From positions 1 through 12,287 of the forward strand of contig JAQGJF010000675.1 in assembly GCA_028290765.1 (NCBI GenBank): DNA of 12,287 nt. Reading direction: 5' to 3'. Positions 1 through 7,000 of this stretch are shown piece after piece. A model generated the notes under the pieces. That model was not told the origin of the DNA. It saw only the letters and a program-made list of their open reading frames with translations, and did not search any database. Numbering within the stretch: the stretch's first letter is position 1; each line of letters begins with the position of its first letter. The DNA is from Tardiphaga sp. (GTDB lineage Bacteria; Pseudomonadota; Alphaproteobacteria; Rhizobiales; Xanthobacteraceae). Made by a program: the position numbers and the translations under genes.

Positions 1-713
1 GTGGGTTCCGTCGTGGGTCCGACGTGCTGTTCGGTCACCATGACCCCTACCGGCCCGCTATCCGCGTAGACCACCTCGCCGTCGCGGATCTCGTACTTCA
101 CTCTGCAGAAAGAATGGATGCCAAAGGCATTGCGGTGGATGCCCAATTCCGGCTCCTTGGCCATCTCGACCTCGGCGATCAGGCTGCTCGTCGTCGGATC
201 CCACCCGGGGAATTCGATACCGGCGGCCTTGCGGATGAGACTGCGTCCTCCGTCGCACCCGACGAGATATCCCGCCCGCAGCGACTGGCCGTCCGACAGC
301 TCGACGTCCACGCCGGTGTCGTCCTGCGCGAAACCCGTCACCTCACGTCCGCGATGGATCGGTACCGCGAGCTCGCCGACCCAGCCGGTCAGTATGCGCT
401 CGATGTGGTTCTGCCACAGCCCGAGCCCGTAATTGTGCCGGGTAGGAAAGTCGCTGATATCCAGAGAGACCCCGGCGAACCGGGCGACCTGCGCCTTCTG
501 CCCCTGCGAGAGAAACCGATCGGCGATTCCGCGCTGATCGAGAACCTCGATAGTGCGTGAATGCAGACCGCCGGCGCGCGAGCCGGCGAGGTCCTGGCTG
601 GCGCGCCGTTCGACGATGGCAACGTCGACGCCTGCCAATGCCAATTCGCCCGCCAACATCAGGCCGGTCGGGCCCGCACCCACGATCAAGATATCGATAT
701 CCGGCATGGTCAT
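1..713 (-). CDS. FAD-dependent aromatic monooxygenase, class A (partial, C-terminus outside window)
   Basis: The minus strand is open from the ATG at 713-711 to the window edge, giving about 237 N-terminal residues. The protein starts with a Rossmann FAD-binding motif GAGPTG (residues 12-17), followed by the acidic residue ending the second strand (VAIVERR, 31-37). The second FAD/NADPH 'DG' motif YLVGCDGGRSLIR lies at about 149-161, with Asp154. This architecture (FAD_binding_3) is that of flavoprotein hydroxylases such as phenol hydroxylase, MhpA, TfdB and polyketide hydroxylases, which use NADPH, O2 and FAD to hydroxylate aromatic rings in the cytoplasm. The start is supported by GGGAG (plus-strand 721-725) seven bases upstream; a second in-frame ATG at 707-705 is possible. 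The substrate cannot be told because the C-terminal half is missing. It is divergent from the orotate-type operon and about 780 bases away, so a functional link is not indicated. Confidence 0.88.
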   Translation of the reverse strand, partial: MTMPDIDILIVGAGPTGLMLAGELALAGVDVAIVERRASQDLAGSRAGGLHSRTIEVLDQRGIADRFLSQGQKAQVARFAGVSLDISDFPTRHNYGLGLWQNHIERILTGWVGELAVPIHRGREVTGFAQDDTGVDVELSDGQSLRAGYLVGCDGGRSLIRKAAGIEFPGWDPTTSSLIAEVEMAKEPELGIHRNAFGIHSFCRVKYEIRDGEVVYADSGPVGVMVTEQHVGPTTEP

Positions 714-802
714 CAAACCGCTCCCGTCGTTCGCAATGGCGGGTTTCAGCCCGCCCGCGTTCCCACCGAACAGATGAGCACGCGCATGTTTCTGAAGGGA
801 TT

Positions 803-832
803 TCTTAAGGCGGCAAATCGAAGCTTTTGCAA
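803..832 (-). promoter_or_regulatory. possible promoter for the monooxygenase gene
   Basis: On the minus strand a TTGCAA (-35-like, plus positions 827-832) is followed after 18 bases by TTAAGA (-10-like, 803-808), about 90 bases upstream of the monooxygenase start. Both hexamers are imperfect matches to sigma-70 consensus, so this is only a candidate. Confidence 0.2.
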
Positions 833-873
833 TTCTTGAACTGCTTTAGTTCGGCCCCATATTCACATCAGGC

Positions 874-1041
874 GGGCTGTTTCAGCCCTGCCACTACCGC
901 GCCCGCAACCTGGTTGAGCGGTTCTTCAACAAGGCCAAACAGTGTCGTCGTGTCGCGCGATGGCAAACTCCCGCCAACGCCCTTGCGTTCATCCAGCCTG
1001 TGTCGATCCGGCCATGGCTGCGCGTTAATGAGCCTACGTTC
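874..1041 (+). pseudogene. IS5-family transposase remnant (C-terminal fragment, frameshifted)
   Basis: Reading from 892, the conceptual peptide HYRARNLVERFFNKAKQCRR, followed further on by ALAFIQPVSIRPWLRVNE, matches the well-known C-terminal signature of IS5-group DDE transposases (YRARNLVERFFNKIKQCRRVATRYDKLAANYLAFIQLASIRLWLR, quoted from memory). A short preceding piece (GCFSP) sits in another frame, so there is a frameshift near 890. Small indels between about 956 and 976 scramble the RYDKLAAN block. There is no start codon, no catalytic N-terminal half and no visible terminal inverted repeats. It is a dead fragment of an old insertion upstream of the operon. Confidence 0.75.
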
Positions 1042-1232
1042 TGGCCAGGCTGCCGTCGCTCGCGCGGCGGGACTTTCCCCTCGCGACCATCCGGGACGAT
1101 GATTGCTGGTCGTCCGCTCGAACCCGTGCGCTAGCGAAAACTGTCGTGTTTCCCGATAATTAAGGCTGTCCTGCAAAGCAGCGTCGAGCCTGTTCCCGGC
1201 GACCGGCCCGATCCGGATCGTTTCGGCCTAAA

Positions 1233-1261
1233 TTGACGTCAGTCCATGTTTATAGATTAAT
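1233..1261 (+). promoter_or_regulatory. candidate promoter of the orotate-type operon
   Basis: TTGACG (1233-1238) and ATTAAT (1256-1261) are separated by 17 bases, matching the sigma-70 spacing with 5/6 and 4/6 consensus bases. The site lies in the only clearly AT-rich patch upstream of the transporter gene. It would give a 5' untranslated leader of roughly 225 bases. The -35 is embedded in the perfect palindrome TGACGTCA (1234-1241) and the -10 in AGATTAATCT (1254-1263), as expected if a regulator binds here. Confidence 0.4.
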
Positions 1262-1274
1262 CTTGATTTATATA

Positions 1275-1301
1275 CGAAGAAGGTGTGAATTCCCTTCTTC
1301 G
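1275..1301. promoter_or_regulatory. inverted repeat, possible operator or leader hairpin
   Basis: CGAAGAAGG (1275-1283) and CCTTCTTCG (1293-1301) form a perfect 9-base inverted repeat around a 9-base spacer, just downstream of the candidate promoter. Centre-to-centre spacing of the half-sites is 18 bases, under two helical turns, which suits a dimeric repressor; as RNA it would fold into a leader stem-loop. No T-run follows, so a simple terminator is unlikely. Immediately after it, GTGATCGCG occurs twice as a direct repeat (1301-1309 and 1321-1329), offset by 20 bases. Confidence 0.45.
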
Positions 1302-1477
1302 TGATCGCGGTCGATATCCCGTGATCGCGCCAATCATTCGGCCGCGCCGGCGCAGCCACGCGCTGGCGCAACGGTTCGACGCTGCTTCGCTTGCTTCAAG
1401 AAAAAAATGTCTGGCTGGACCGTCGCTTGCGTTCCCGGCCGCAACTCGTTTTTCGCCGGTTTGAGACATCATCGTTG

Positions 1478-1487
1478 GGACAGGGGG
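1478..1487 (+). promoter_or_regulatory. ribosome binding site deciding the MFS start
   Basis: GGGACAGGGGG-like purine run ending 5 bases before ATG 1493. The same frame stays open back to 1391, but only the ATG at 1493 has this signal and gives an N-terminus of normal MFS length. Confidence 0.6.
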
Positions 1488-1492
1488 TCACC

Positions 1493-2746
1493 ATGAGCCA
1501 TTTTCAGGACACTGCCGATAGCGCTATTTCAGAAGGTAGTTTTACGTCAGCCAAGGAAAGCGAAGCCCGCAAAGCGCTGTTGGGATCCGCCCTGGGCTAT
1601 GCGATGGACGGGTTCGACCTGCTGATTCTCGGATTCATGCTTCGCGTCATTTCCGCGGATCTCGGATTTGGTCCGGCGCAGGGCGCTTCTCTCGTCACCG
1701 CCACCCTGATCGGTGCCGTCATTGGCGGTGTCGTCTTCGGCATGCTGTCGGATCGCATCGGTCGCGTCCGTGTGCTGACCTGGACCATCGTGCTGTTCGC
1801 CGTCTTCACCGGCATGTGCGCGCTGGCGCAAGGCTACTGGGATCTGTTGATCTACCGCACCATTGCCGGCATCGGGTTGGGCGGCGAATTCGGTATCGGC
1901 ATGGCGCTCGTCGCCGAAGCATGGCCGGCCTCGAAACGGGCGCGCGTGTCGTCCTACGTCGGATTGGGATGGCAGCTTGGCGTGCTCGCGGCAGCCATCG
2001 TGACGCCGATGCTGCTTCCGGTCATCGGCTGGCGCGGCATGTTCGCGATCGGAATTCTTCCCGCGATCGCCGCCTACTTCATCCGGCACAATCTCCACGA
2101 GCCCGACGTGTTTGTCGCGCGTACCGCCGGTGCTGCGACCACCAGCCTGCCGATCAACCTGCTCGTCAAGGACGCCGAAACCACCAGGATCAGCATCGGC
2201 ATGATCATTCTCTGCTCGGTGCAGAACTTTGGATATTACGGCGTAATGATCTGGCTGCCGAATTATCTGTCCTCGCGGTTCGGATTTGGCCTTGCGCAAT
2301 CGGCGACCTGGACCGCGGTGACCATCGCCGGCATGGCGGTCGGCATTTTCGTGTTCGGCCATCTCGCCGACCGCGTCGGCCGCCGGCCCGCCTTCATCAC
2401 CTACATGATCGGCGCCGCGATCATGGTCGTGGTCTATTCGAAACTCACCGATCCCATGGCGTTGTTGATCGGAGGCGCCGTGATGGGCCTGTTCGTCAAC
2501 GGCATGCTCGGCGGATACGGCGCGCTGATGAGCGAGCTGTATCCGACCACCGCGCGCGCCACGGCCCAGAACGTGCTCTTCAACATCGGACGCGCCATCG
2601 GCGGCCTTGGTCCGCTCGTGGTGGGCGCGGTGGCGGCCGCCTTCGGATTCGATACCGCGATCGCATTGCTGGCATTGCTGTACATCGTCGACATCCTGGC
2701 GTTCTGGCTGCTCATCCCGGACCGCCGTGGCGCCGAACTGACCTGA
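1493..2746 (+). CDS. MFS transporter, aromatic acid:H+ symporter type; probable orotate uptake
   Basis: A 417-residue inner-membrane protein with twelve predicted hydrophobic segments split by a central loop. A cytoplasmic N-terminus of about 28 residues precedes TM1, which carries YAMDGFD (Asp39, Asp42), the paired-aspartate signature of the AHS family (PcaK, BenK, MhpT). The loop 2-3 signature is GMLSDRIGRVR (83-93) and its repeat in the second half is GHLADRVGRR (289-298). TM4 has Arg122 and the AGIGLGGEFG stretch (125-134) with Glu132. The family imports small aromatic carboxylates with protons. As first gene of an operon whose enzymes process orotate, an aromatic heterocyclic carboxylate, it is best read as the orotate (or dihydroorotate) importer. 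That substrate is inferred from context. The next gene begins 33 bases downstream. Confidence 0.9.
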   Translation: MSHFQDTADSAISEGSFTSAKESEARKALLGSALGYAMDGFDLLILGFMLRVISADLGFGPAQGASLVTATLIGAVIGGVVFGMLSDRIGRVRVLTWTIVLFAVFTGMCALAQGYWDLLIYRTIAGIGLGGEFGIGMALVAEAWPASKRARVSSYVGLGWQLGVLAAAIVTPMLLPVIGWRGMFAIGILPAIAAYFIRHNLHEPDVFVARTAGAATTSLPINLLVKDAETTRISIGMIILCSVQNFGYYGVMIWLPNYLSSRFGFGLAQSATWTAVTIAGMAVGIFVFGHLADRVGRRPAFITYMIGAAIMVVVYSKLTDPMALLIGGAVMGLFVNGMLGGYGALMSELYPTTARATAQNVLFNIGRAIGGLGPLVVGAVAAAFGFDTAIALLALLYIVDILAFWLLIPDRRGAELT

Positions 2747-2779
2747 TCGCGTTCGCGGCTGATCCATGACGAGGCCATC

Positions 2780-3673
2780 ATGACAAGTCAGAGTCCGATT
2801 TCACTGCTCGAAGCCGATCCGGTCTTTCAAAACCAGGCCGCACAAGATCTGGTCGCGGAAACCGGGACACCCTGGTCTCCGAGCGTCGTCGGAGAAGACG
2901 CCGTGGTGCTGTCGAACGACAGCGTCAATCTGGAGTATCGCCATCTCGTGGTACGGTGCGGCGCGGTCTCCGCCAGCGCCGTGCCGGGGCAGTTTTTTCA
3001 ATTGCTGTGTCCCCACAGCGAGGGAGCCCAGCCATTCCTGCGGCGACCGATGAGCCTGTACGGCGTGAATCCCGCGCGTCGCGAGGTCGAGTTTCTCTAC
3101 AAGATTGCGGGCGCCGGGACACGGGGCCTCGCCACGCTTCGCGCCGGCGACACCATCGACATCATGGGCCCTCTCGGGGTCGGTTTCACGCTTGATCCGG
3201 ACCAGCGCCATATCGTGGCGATCGGGCGCGGCGCCGGGCTCGCGACACTCGCGCCGTTGGCGCAAGCGGCAAAGGCCAACGGCACCCAAGTAACGGCCAT
3301 CTTCAGCGCGCGACGTCCCGAATTGATGGTGTCGGTCGATCTTTTCCAGCGCCACGGCGCCGAAGTCATCGCCGTTACCGATTCCGAAAGCACCAGCGGA
3401 CCGGCGAATATCGAACGCATCCTGCGCGCCCTGATCGCGGAGGGCCGCTGCGAGGCATTCTACACCTGCGGTTCGAGTCGCCTGCTTCGCGTGCAACAGC
3501 GCCTTGCCCGCGAATTCGATATTCCCGGCCAGGTCGCGATGGAGCAGCAAATGGCCTGCGGGATCGGGCTATGCTTCTGCTGCGTGAGGGATTTCAATGT
3601 CGGTGGCGAGATCGTGCACCGCCGGGTCTGCTGGGACGGTCCTGTCTTCGACATGATGGAAGCGCTGCCATGA
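2780..3673 (+). CDS. pyrK: PyrK-like dihydroorotate dehydrogenase electron-transfer subunit (FAD, [2Fe-2S])
   Basis: A 297-residue protein of the ferredoxin-NADP reductase-like superfamily. After a roughly 40-residue N-terminal extension not usual for PyrK (about 260 residues) come the FAD-binding RPMS motif (89-92), a GAGTRGLATL segment (111-120), and the NAD(P)-binding AIGRGAG region (147-153). The C-terminal [2Fe-2S] site has Cys260, Cys265, Cys268 and Cys284, spaced 5-3-16, close to the PyrK pattern, within MACGIGLCFCC and RRVCWDGPVF. PyrK passes electrons between NAD(H) and the FMN of class 1B PyrD, making the enzyme NAD-linked. Here it would deliver reducing power for orotate to dihydroorotate. 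GAGG at 2771-2774 supports the ATG. Its stop overlaps the next start by ATGA, consistent with a stoichiometric complex with PyrD. Confidence 0.88.
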   Translation: MTSQSPISLLEADPVFQNQAAQDLVAETGTPWSPSVVGEDAVVLSNDSVNLEYRHLVVRCGAVSASAVPGQFFQLLCPHSEGAQPFLRRPMSLYGVNPARREVEFLYKIAGAGTRGLATLRAGDTIDIMGPLGVGFTLDPDQRHIVAIGRGAGLATLAPLAQAAKANGTQVTAIFSARRPELMVSVDLFQRHGAEVIAVTDSESTSGPANIERILRALIAEGRCEAFYTCGSSRLLRVQQRLAREFDIPGQVAMEQQMACGIGLCFCCVRDFNVGGEIVHRRVCWDGPVFDMMEALP

Positions 3674-4617
3674 TCGATCTCTCGGTCCGCGTCGGCGGCC
3701 TCACTCTGGCAAACCCCGTCATGCCGGCTTCAGGAACCTTCGCCGAAGGCCTCGAAAGGGTGATGGACTTCAACCGTCTCGGGGCGTTCGTGACCAAGAC
3801 GATCACGCGCGAATTGCGGGCCGGCAACCCGCTTCCGCGCGTCGTCGAGCGGGCTGGCGGCCTGATCAATTCGATTGGCATTCCCTCAAAGGGCGTGCCG
3901 TATTTTCTCGAGCAAACCCTGCCTCATTATACCCGATACAAGCCGCCGCTGGTGGTCAGCATATCGGCTCCGACGGCCGAGGATTTCGCGCGTCTGGCGA
4001 CAGAGCTGACGCGTGCCGGGGTCGCCGCGATCGAAGCCAACATCTCGTGCCCGAATATCGAGGAAGACGGCAAGGCTTTCGCGATGCGCGCGTCCTCGAC
4101 GGAGTTGGTGGTGCGGCAGCTGCGGGCGGCAACGTCGTTGCCGCTCTGGGTGAAATTGACGCCCAACACCGGCGACCTCCCCGAGGTCGCGCGCGCGGCC
4201 GAACTCGCCGGCGCGGACGCGCTGGTGGTCGCCAACACCATCCTGGCGATGGCCATCGACCTCGAGACCTTCAAGCCCTGCCTCGGCAACATCATGGGCG
4301 GCCTGTCCGGCCCCGCCATCAAGCCGATCGTGCTGCGGCAAGTCTATCAATGCGCCCGGACCGTGAAGATTCCGGTGATCGGCTGTGGCGGCATCTCGAC
4401 CACCGAAGACGCCGTCGAATACCTGCTGGCCGGCGCCACCGCGGTGCAGGTCGGCACCGCCACCTTCGTCCAGCCCGCGGCCATGACGACGATCATCGAT
4501 GGCCTGGTGAAATTCTGCGAGCGCCGCGACATTGCGCGCGTCGCCGACCTGATCGGCGCCGTCCTGAACGAGGAATCCGACGAGCCCGAGCTCTCCTGGG
4601 TGGCGCCGCCGCAATGA
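3670..4617 (+). CDS. pyrD: Class 1B dihydroorotate dehydrogenase catalytic subunit, probable orotate reductase
   Basis: A 315-residue FMN-binding TIM barrel. The class 1 catalytic cysteine is Cys127 in NISCPN (124-129); class 2 enzymes have Ser there. Residues that contact orotate in Lactococcus DHOD have counterparts: Asn67 in NSIG, Asn124, Asn129 and Asn189 (VANT). Lys43 (TKTIT) and Lys162 (VKLTPN) fit the FMN/substrate lysines. The C-terminal half shows GGLSGPAIKP and the phosphate-binding IGCGGI and AVQVGTA segments. Together with the upstream PyrK this makes an NAD-linked class 1B enzyme, whereas proteobacteria normally use the quinone-linked class 2 enzyme for biosynthesis. The context suggests it runs backwards, as orotate reductase. 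The ORF is open further upstream, but the ATG at 3670, overlapping the pyrK stop by four bases, gives the family N-terminus. A dihydropyrimidine dehydrogenase role is less likely because the orotate-binding asparagines are kept. Confidence 0.92.
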   Translation: MIDLSVRVGGLTLANPVMPASGTFAEGLERVMDFNRLGAFVTKTITRELRAGNPLPRVVERAGGLINSIGIPSKGVPYFLEQTLPHYTRYKPPLVVSISAPTAEDFARLATELTRAGVAAIEANISCPNIEEDGKAFAMRASSTELVVRQLRAATSLPLWVKLTPNTGDLPEVARAAELAGADALVVANTILAMAIDLETFKPCLGNIMGGLSGPAIKPIVLRQVYQCARTVKIPVIGCGGISTTEDAVEYLLAGATAVQVGTATFVQPAAMTTIIDGLVKFCERRDIARVADLIGAVLNEESDEPELSWVAPPQ

Positions 4618-5909
4618 CCGTCATGGCGATGGAAGCCGCGATACCGGCGATGGACGCCGAGCGCGACAGGGCGCTTTGCGAAAAGCTGTTCGACGCACTG
4701 CGCGCAGCAAGCTTCGATGGTGTCGGCATTACGCGCGAGAGTTTTGGCGCGGGCGAGTCCCGCGCGCTCGACATCATCGAGAGCGCCGCCCGGGAATATA
4801 ACCTGGCCAGCGAGCGCGACACCGGCGGCAACCTGGTGGTCACGCTTCCTGGCACGCAGCCCGACCTGCCCTACCTCGCCTGCGGTTCGCATCTCGATTC
4901 GGTTCCGCAGGGCGGCAATTACGATGGCGGCGCCGGTGTCATCGCCGGCCTCGCCATCCTGGCGGGACTGAAGCGGGACGGTTTCAAGCCTCGGCGAACA
5001 TTGAAACTGTTCGGGCTGCGTGGTGAGGAAAGCGCCTGGTTCGGCAAGGCCTATATGGGATCAAGCGCGCTGTTCGGCCGCCTGACCCCGGATGACCTGG
5101 CCTCACCGCACGCCGTGACCGGTCGACCGCTAAAGGATTGCATGCGCGACATCGGCGCGGATGTCGATCGCATCGCGGGGGGGGAACCCTTGCTGGACAG
5201 CAAGACCGTCGCCGCCTGGGTCGAATTGCACATCGAACAGGGGCCGGTCCTGGTCGCCCGCGAACTGCCGATTGGCATCGTCACCGGCATTCGCGGCAAC
5301 GTCCGGCACCGCACGGTGGAGTGTATCGGCGAAGCCGGGCACTCCGGCGCCGTGCCGCGCTGGCTGCGTCGCGATGCCGTCTTCGCGACAGCCGAACTGA
5401 TCACCCATCTCGACCGTCACTGGCGCACATTGCTCGAGCGGGGCCGCGATCTCGTTATCACGTCCGGCATCATGGGCACGGACAGTTCGGAACACGCCAT
5501 TGCGCGCATTCCAGGCAACGTCAAATTCTCCTTCGAGGCCCGCAGCCAGAGCCAGGAAACGCTCGAGGCGTTCTACGACCTGTTCGTATCGGAATGCGCC
5601 AGCATCGGCGACGACCGCGGCGTGGAGTTCAAACTGGACCGCAGGTTGCAGTCCGCGCCGGCTACCATGGATGCGGCCTGGGTCGACCGGCTGCGCACCG
5701 CGGCCCGCGACCTCGGCCTGCCGGACGAGCCGATCCCCAGCGGGGCCGGGCACGATGCGGCGGTATTCGCCAATGCCGGTATCCCGAGTGCCATGATCTT
5801 CATCCGCAACGAAAATGGCTCGCATAATCCGCACGAAGATATGAAGATGGGCGACTTTATGTCGGGCGTTGCGGTGATGCGTAGGGCCCTTGCGGAGGCT
5901 GCTTTATGA
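4614..5909 (+). CDS. M20 family carbamoylase-type amidohydrolase, probable N-carbamoyl-L-aspartate hydrolase (ureidosuccinase)
   Basis: A 431-residue metal-dependent amidohydrolase of the hydantoinase/carbamoylase family (HyuC, AllC, beta-ureidopropionase). Metal ligands are visible: His93 in GSHLDSV, Asp104 in NYDGG, Glu138-Glu139, His206 in HIEQGP and His404 in NGSHNPHEDM. The SGAGHDA motif near the C-terminus and a GHSGAVP lid-domain motif are present. Two usually conserved spots differ from the family as I remember it: EEGSRF reads EESAWF (138-143), and the TTPM of GHAGTTPM reads AVPR followed by WLRRDA. These may reflect substrate choice. Family members cleave N-carbamoyl amino acids to amino acid, CO2 and NH3. 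Lying between PyrD and dihydroorotase, and upstream of aspartase, the likely substrate is N-carbamoyl-L-aspartate (inference). ATGA overlaps couple it to both neighbours. The frame is open upstream to 4047 inside pyrD, but that extension is a shadow. Confidence 0.87.
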   Translation: MTVMAMEAAIPAMDAERDRALCEKLFDALRAASFDGVGITRESFGAGESRALDIIESAAREYNLASERDTGGNLVVTLPGTQPDLPYLACGSHLDSVPQGGNYDGGAGVIAGLAILAGLKRDGFKPRRTLKLFGLRGEESAWFGKAYMGSSALFGRLTPDDLASPHAVTGRPLKDCMRDIGADVDRIAGGEPLLDSKTVAAWVELHIEQGPVLVARELPIGIVTGIRGNVRHRTVECIGEAGHSGAVPRWLRRDAVFATAELITHLDRHWRTLLERGRDLVITSGIMGTDSSEHAIARIPGNVKFSFEARSQSQETLEAFYDLFVSECASIGDDRGVEFKLDRRLQSAPATMDAAWVDRLRTAARDLGLPDEPIPSGAGHDAAVFANAGIPSAMIFIRNENGSHNPHEDMKMGDFMSGVAVMRRALAEAAL

Positions 5910-7000
5910 CCATCGATTCCCTGTTCGACGCCGCTGTGAAGCCGAAAGCTGCACCTGCCGGTTCCATCACGATTCGGCGCCCCGATGACTGGCACATCCA
6001 TCTGCGCGACGGCGCCATGCTGCGCGCCGTGCTGCCGTTTACCGCCGCGCAATTCGCGCGCGGAATCATCATGCCGAACCTGGTGCCCCCGGTAACCACC
6101 GTGACCGCGGCCAAGGCGTATCGCGAGCGCATTCTCGCCGCCCGTCCGGCGGCCAGCGATTTTCAGCCGCTGATGACCTGTTACCTGACCGACCAGACTT
6201 CCCCGGACGAGATCGAGAAGGGCCACGTTGAGGGGGTCTGGATCGCCGCCAAGCTTTATCCTGCCGGCGCCACCACCAATTCCCATCATGGCGTCCGCGA
6301 CCTCAAGGCGATTCGTCCGGTGCTGGAGCGGATGCAGCGGATCGGCATGCCGGTGCTGATTCACGGCGAAGCCACCGATCCCGCGGTGGATATCTTTGAC
6401 CGCGAGACGGTGTTCATGGAGCAAGTCCTGCTGCCGTTTCTCAAGGACTATCCGGGATTGAAGGTGGTGGTCGAGCACGTCACCACGGAAGAGACCACGG
6501 CCATCGTGCGCGCGCATGCGCCGCTTGTGGCCGGCACCATCACCCCGCATCATCTGGTGATCAACCGGACCTCGCTGTTCCAGGGTGGTCTGCGCCCCCA
6601 TCTCTATTGTCTCCCGGTCGCCAAGCGCGAACATCACCGGCTGGCCTTGCGCCGCGCCGCAACCTCCGGCGATAGCTGTTTCTTCATCGGCACCGACACC
6701 GCGCCCCACACCGCGCGGACCAAGGAAGCCAGTTGCGGATGCGCCGGCGTCTTCGGCGGCGCGACGGCGCTACAGACCTATACCCAGGTGTTCGACGAAG
6801 AAGGCGCGCTCGACCGGCTGGAAGCGTTTGCATCGCTGAATGGCGCCCGATTTTATGGAGTGGCGCCGAATGCCGGAACCATCGAGCTGCATCGCCGTGC
6901 CGGTGCGGTGCCGGCGGCGGTCGCGGTCGAGGATGATGAGGTCGTGATCTTCCGCGGCGACGAGACCCTGCCCTGGTCGATCGGCGAGATCAGGCGATGA
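5906..7000 (+). CDS. pyrC: Dihydroorotase, type II (E. coli PyrC class)
   Basis: A 364-residue amidohydrolase, about 16 residues longer than E. coli PyrC (348), mainly at the N-terminus. The full binuclear zinc site is present with a constant +14 offset from E. coli numbering: His30 and His32 (HIHLR), carboxylated Lys116 (KLYPAG), His153 (IHGE), His191 (VEHVT), and Asp264 in GTDTAPH. Substrate-binding Arg34, Asn58 and His268 are also kept. It interconverts N-carbamoyl-L-aspartate and L-dihydroorotate. Here, downstream of an orotate reductase and beside a carbamoylase, the ring-opening direction is expected. Overlap with the preceding stop and the following start is ATGA in both cases. It is presumably a second copy in addition to a housekeeping pyrC elsewhere in the genome (not visible here). 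Confidence 0.93.
   Translation: MTIDSLFDAAVKPKAAPAGSITIRRPDDWHIHLRDGAMLRAVLPFTAAQFARGIIMPNLVPPVTTVTAAKAYRERILAARPAASDFQPLMTCYLTDQTSPDEIEKGHVEGVWIAAKLYPAGATTNSHHGVRDLKAIRPVLERMQRIGMPVLIHGEATDPAVDIFDRETVFMEQVLLPFLKDYPGLKVVVEHVTTEETTAIVRAHAPLVAGTITPHHLVINRTSLFQGGLRPHLYCLPVAKREHHRLALRRAATSGDSCFFIGTDTAPHTARTKEASCGCAGVFGGATALQTYTQVFDEEGALDRLEAFASLNGARFYGVAPNAGTIELHRRAGAVPAAVAVEDDEVVIFRGDETLPWSIGEIRR

Larger units (their letters stand above)
714..1492. other. gene-poor intergenic region with IS relic and regulatory DNA
   Basis: No convincing intact gene lies in these 779 bases. The left part (714-870) is the upstream region of the minus-strand monooxygenase. About 874-1041 is a transposase relic. 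From 1042 to about 1225 I see nothing recognisable. About 1226-1335 is AT-rich with several short palindromes and probably holds the promoter of the downstream operon. From about 1335 to 1477 there is GC-rich DNA without a recognisable feature, followed by the ribosome binding site of the transporter gene. Confidence 0.7.

Noticed and set aside
24..560. Plus-strand open frame at the left edge
   Set aside because: It is the antisense of the monooxygenase, whose FAD motifs are unmistakable on the minus strand.
1547..2767. Long minus-strand open frame opposite the MFS gene
   Set aside because: It is His/Asp/Gly/Arg-rich, low-complexity shadow translation of a GC-rich membrane protein gene and shows no known domain.
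4047..4613. Extended N-terminus in frame with the M20 amidase
   Set aside because: It lies entirely inside pyrD in another frame and is Arg/Gly-rich shadow sequence. The ATG at 4614 gives the normal family N-terminus.
2780..5909. Reductive uracil/thymine catabolism (dihydropyrimidine dehydrogenase plus beta-ureidopropionase)
   Set aside because: PyrD keeps the DHOD-type orotate asparagines and NISCPN cysteine. The ring-opening enzyme is a true dihydroorotase, not a dihydropyrimidinase, and aspartase is unexplained by that pathway.
5573..6709. Minus-strand open frame opposite the amidase/dihydroorotase junction
   Set aside because: It spans two clearly coding plus-strand genes, has atypical composition and no recognisable motif.
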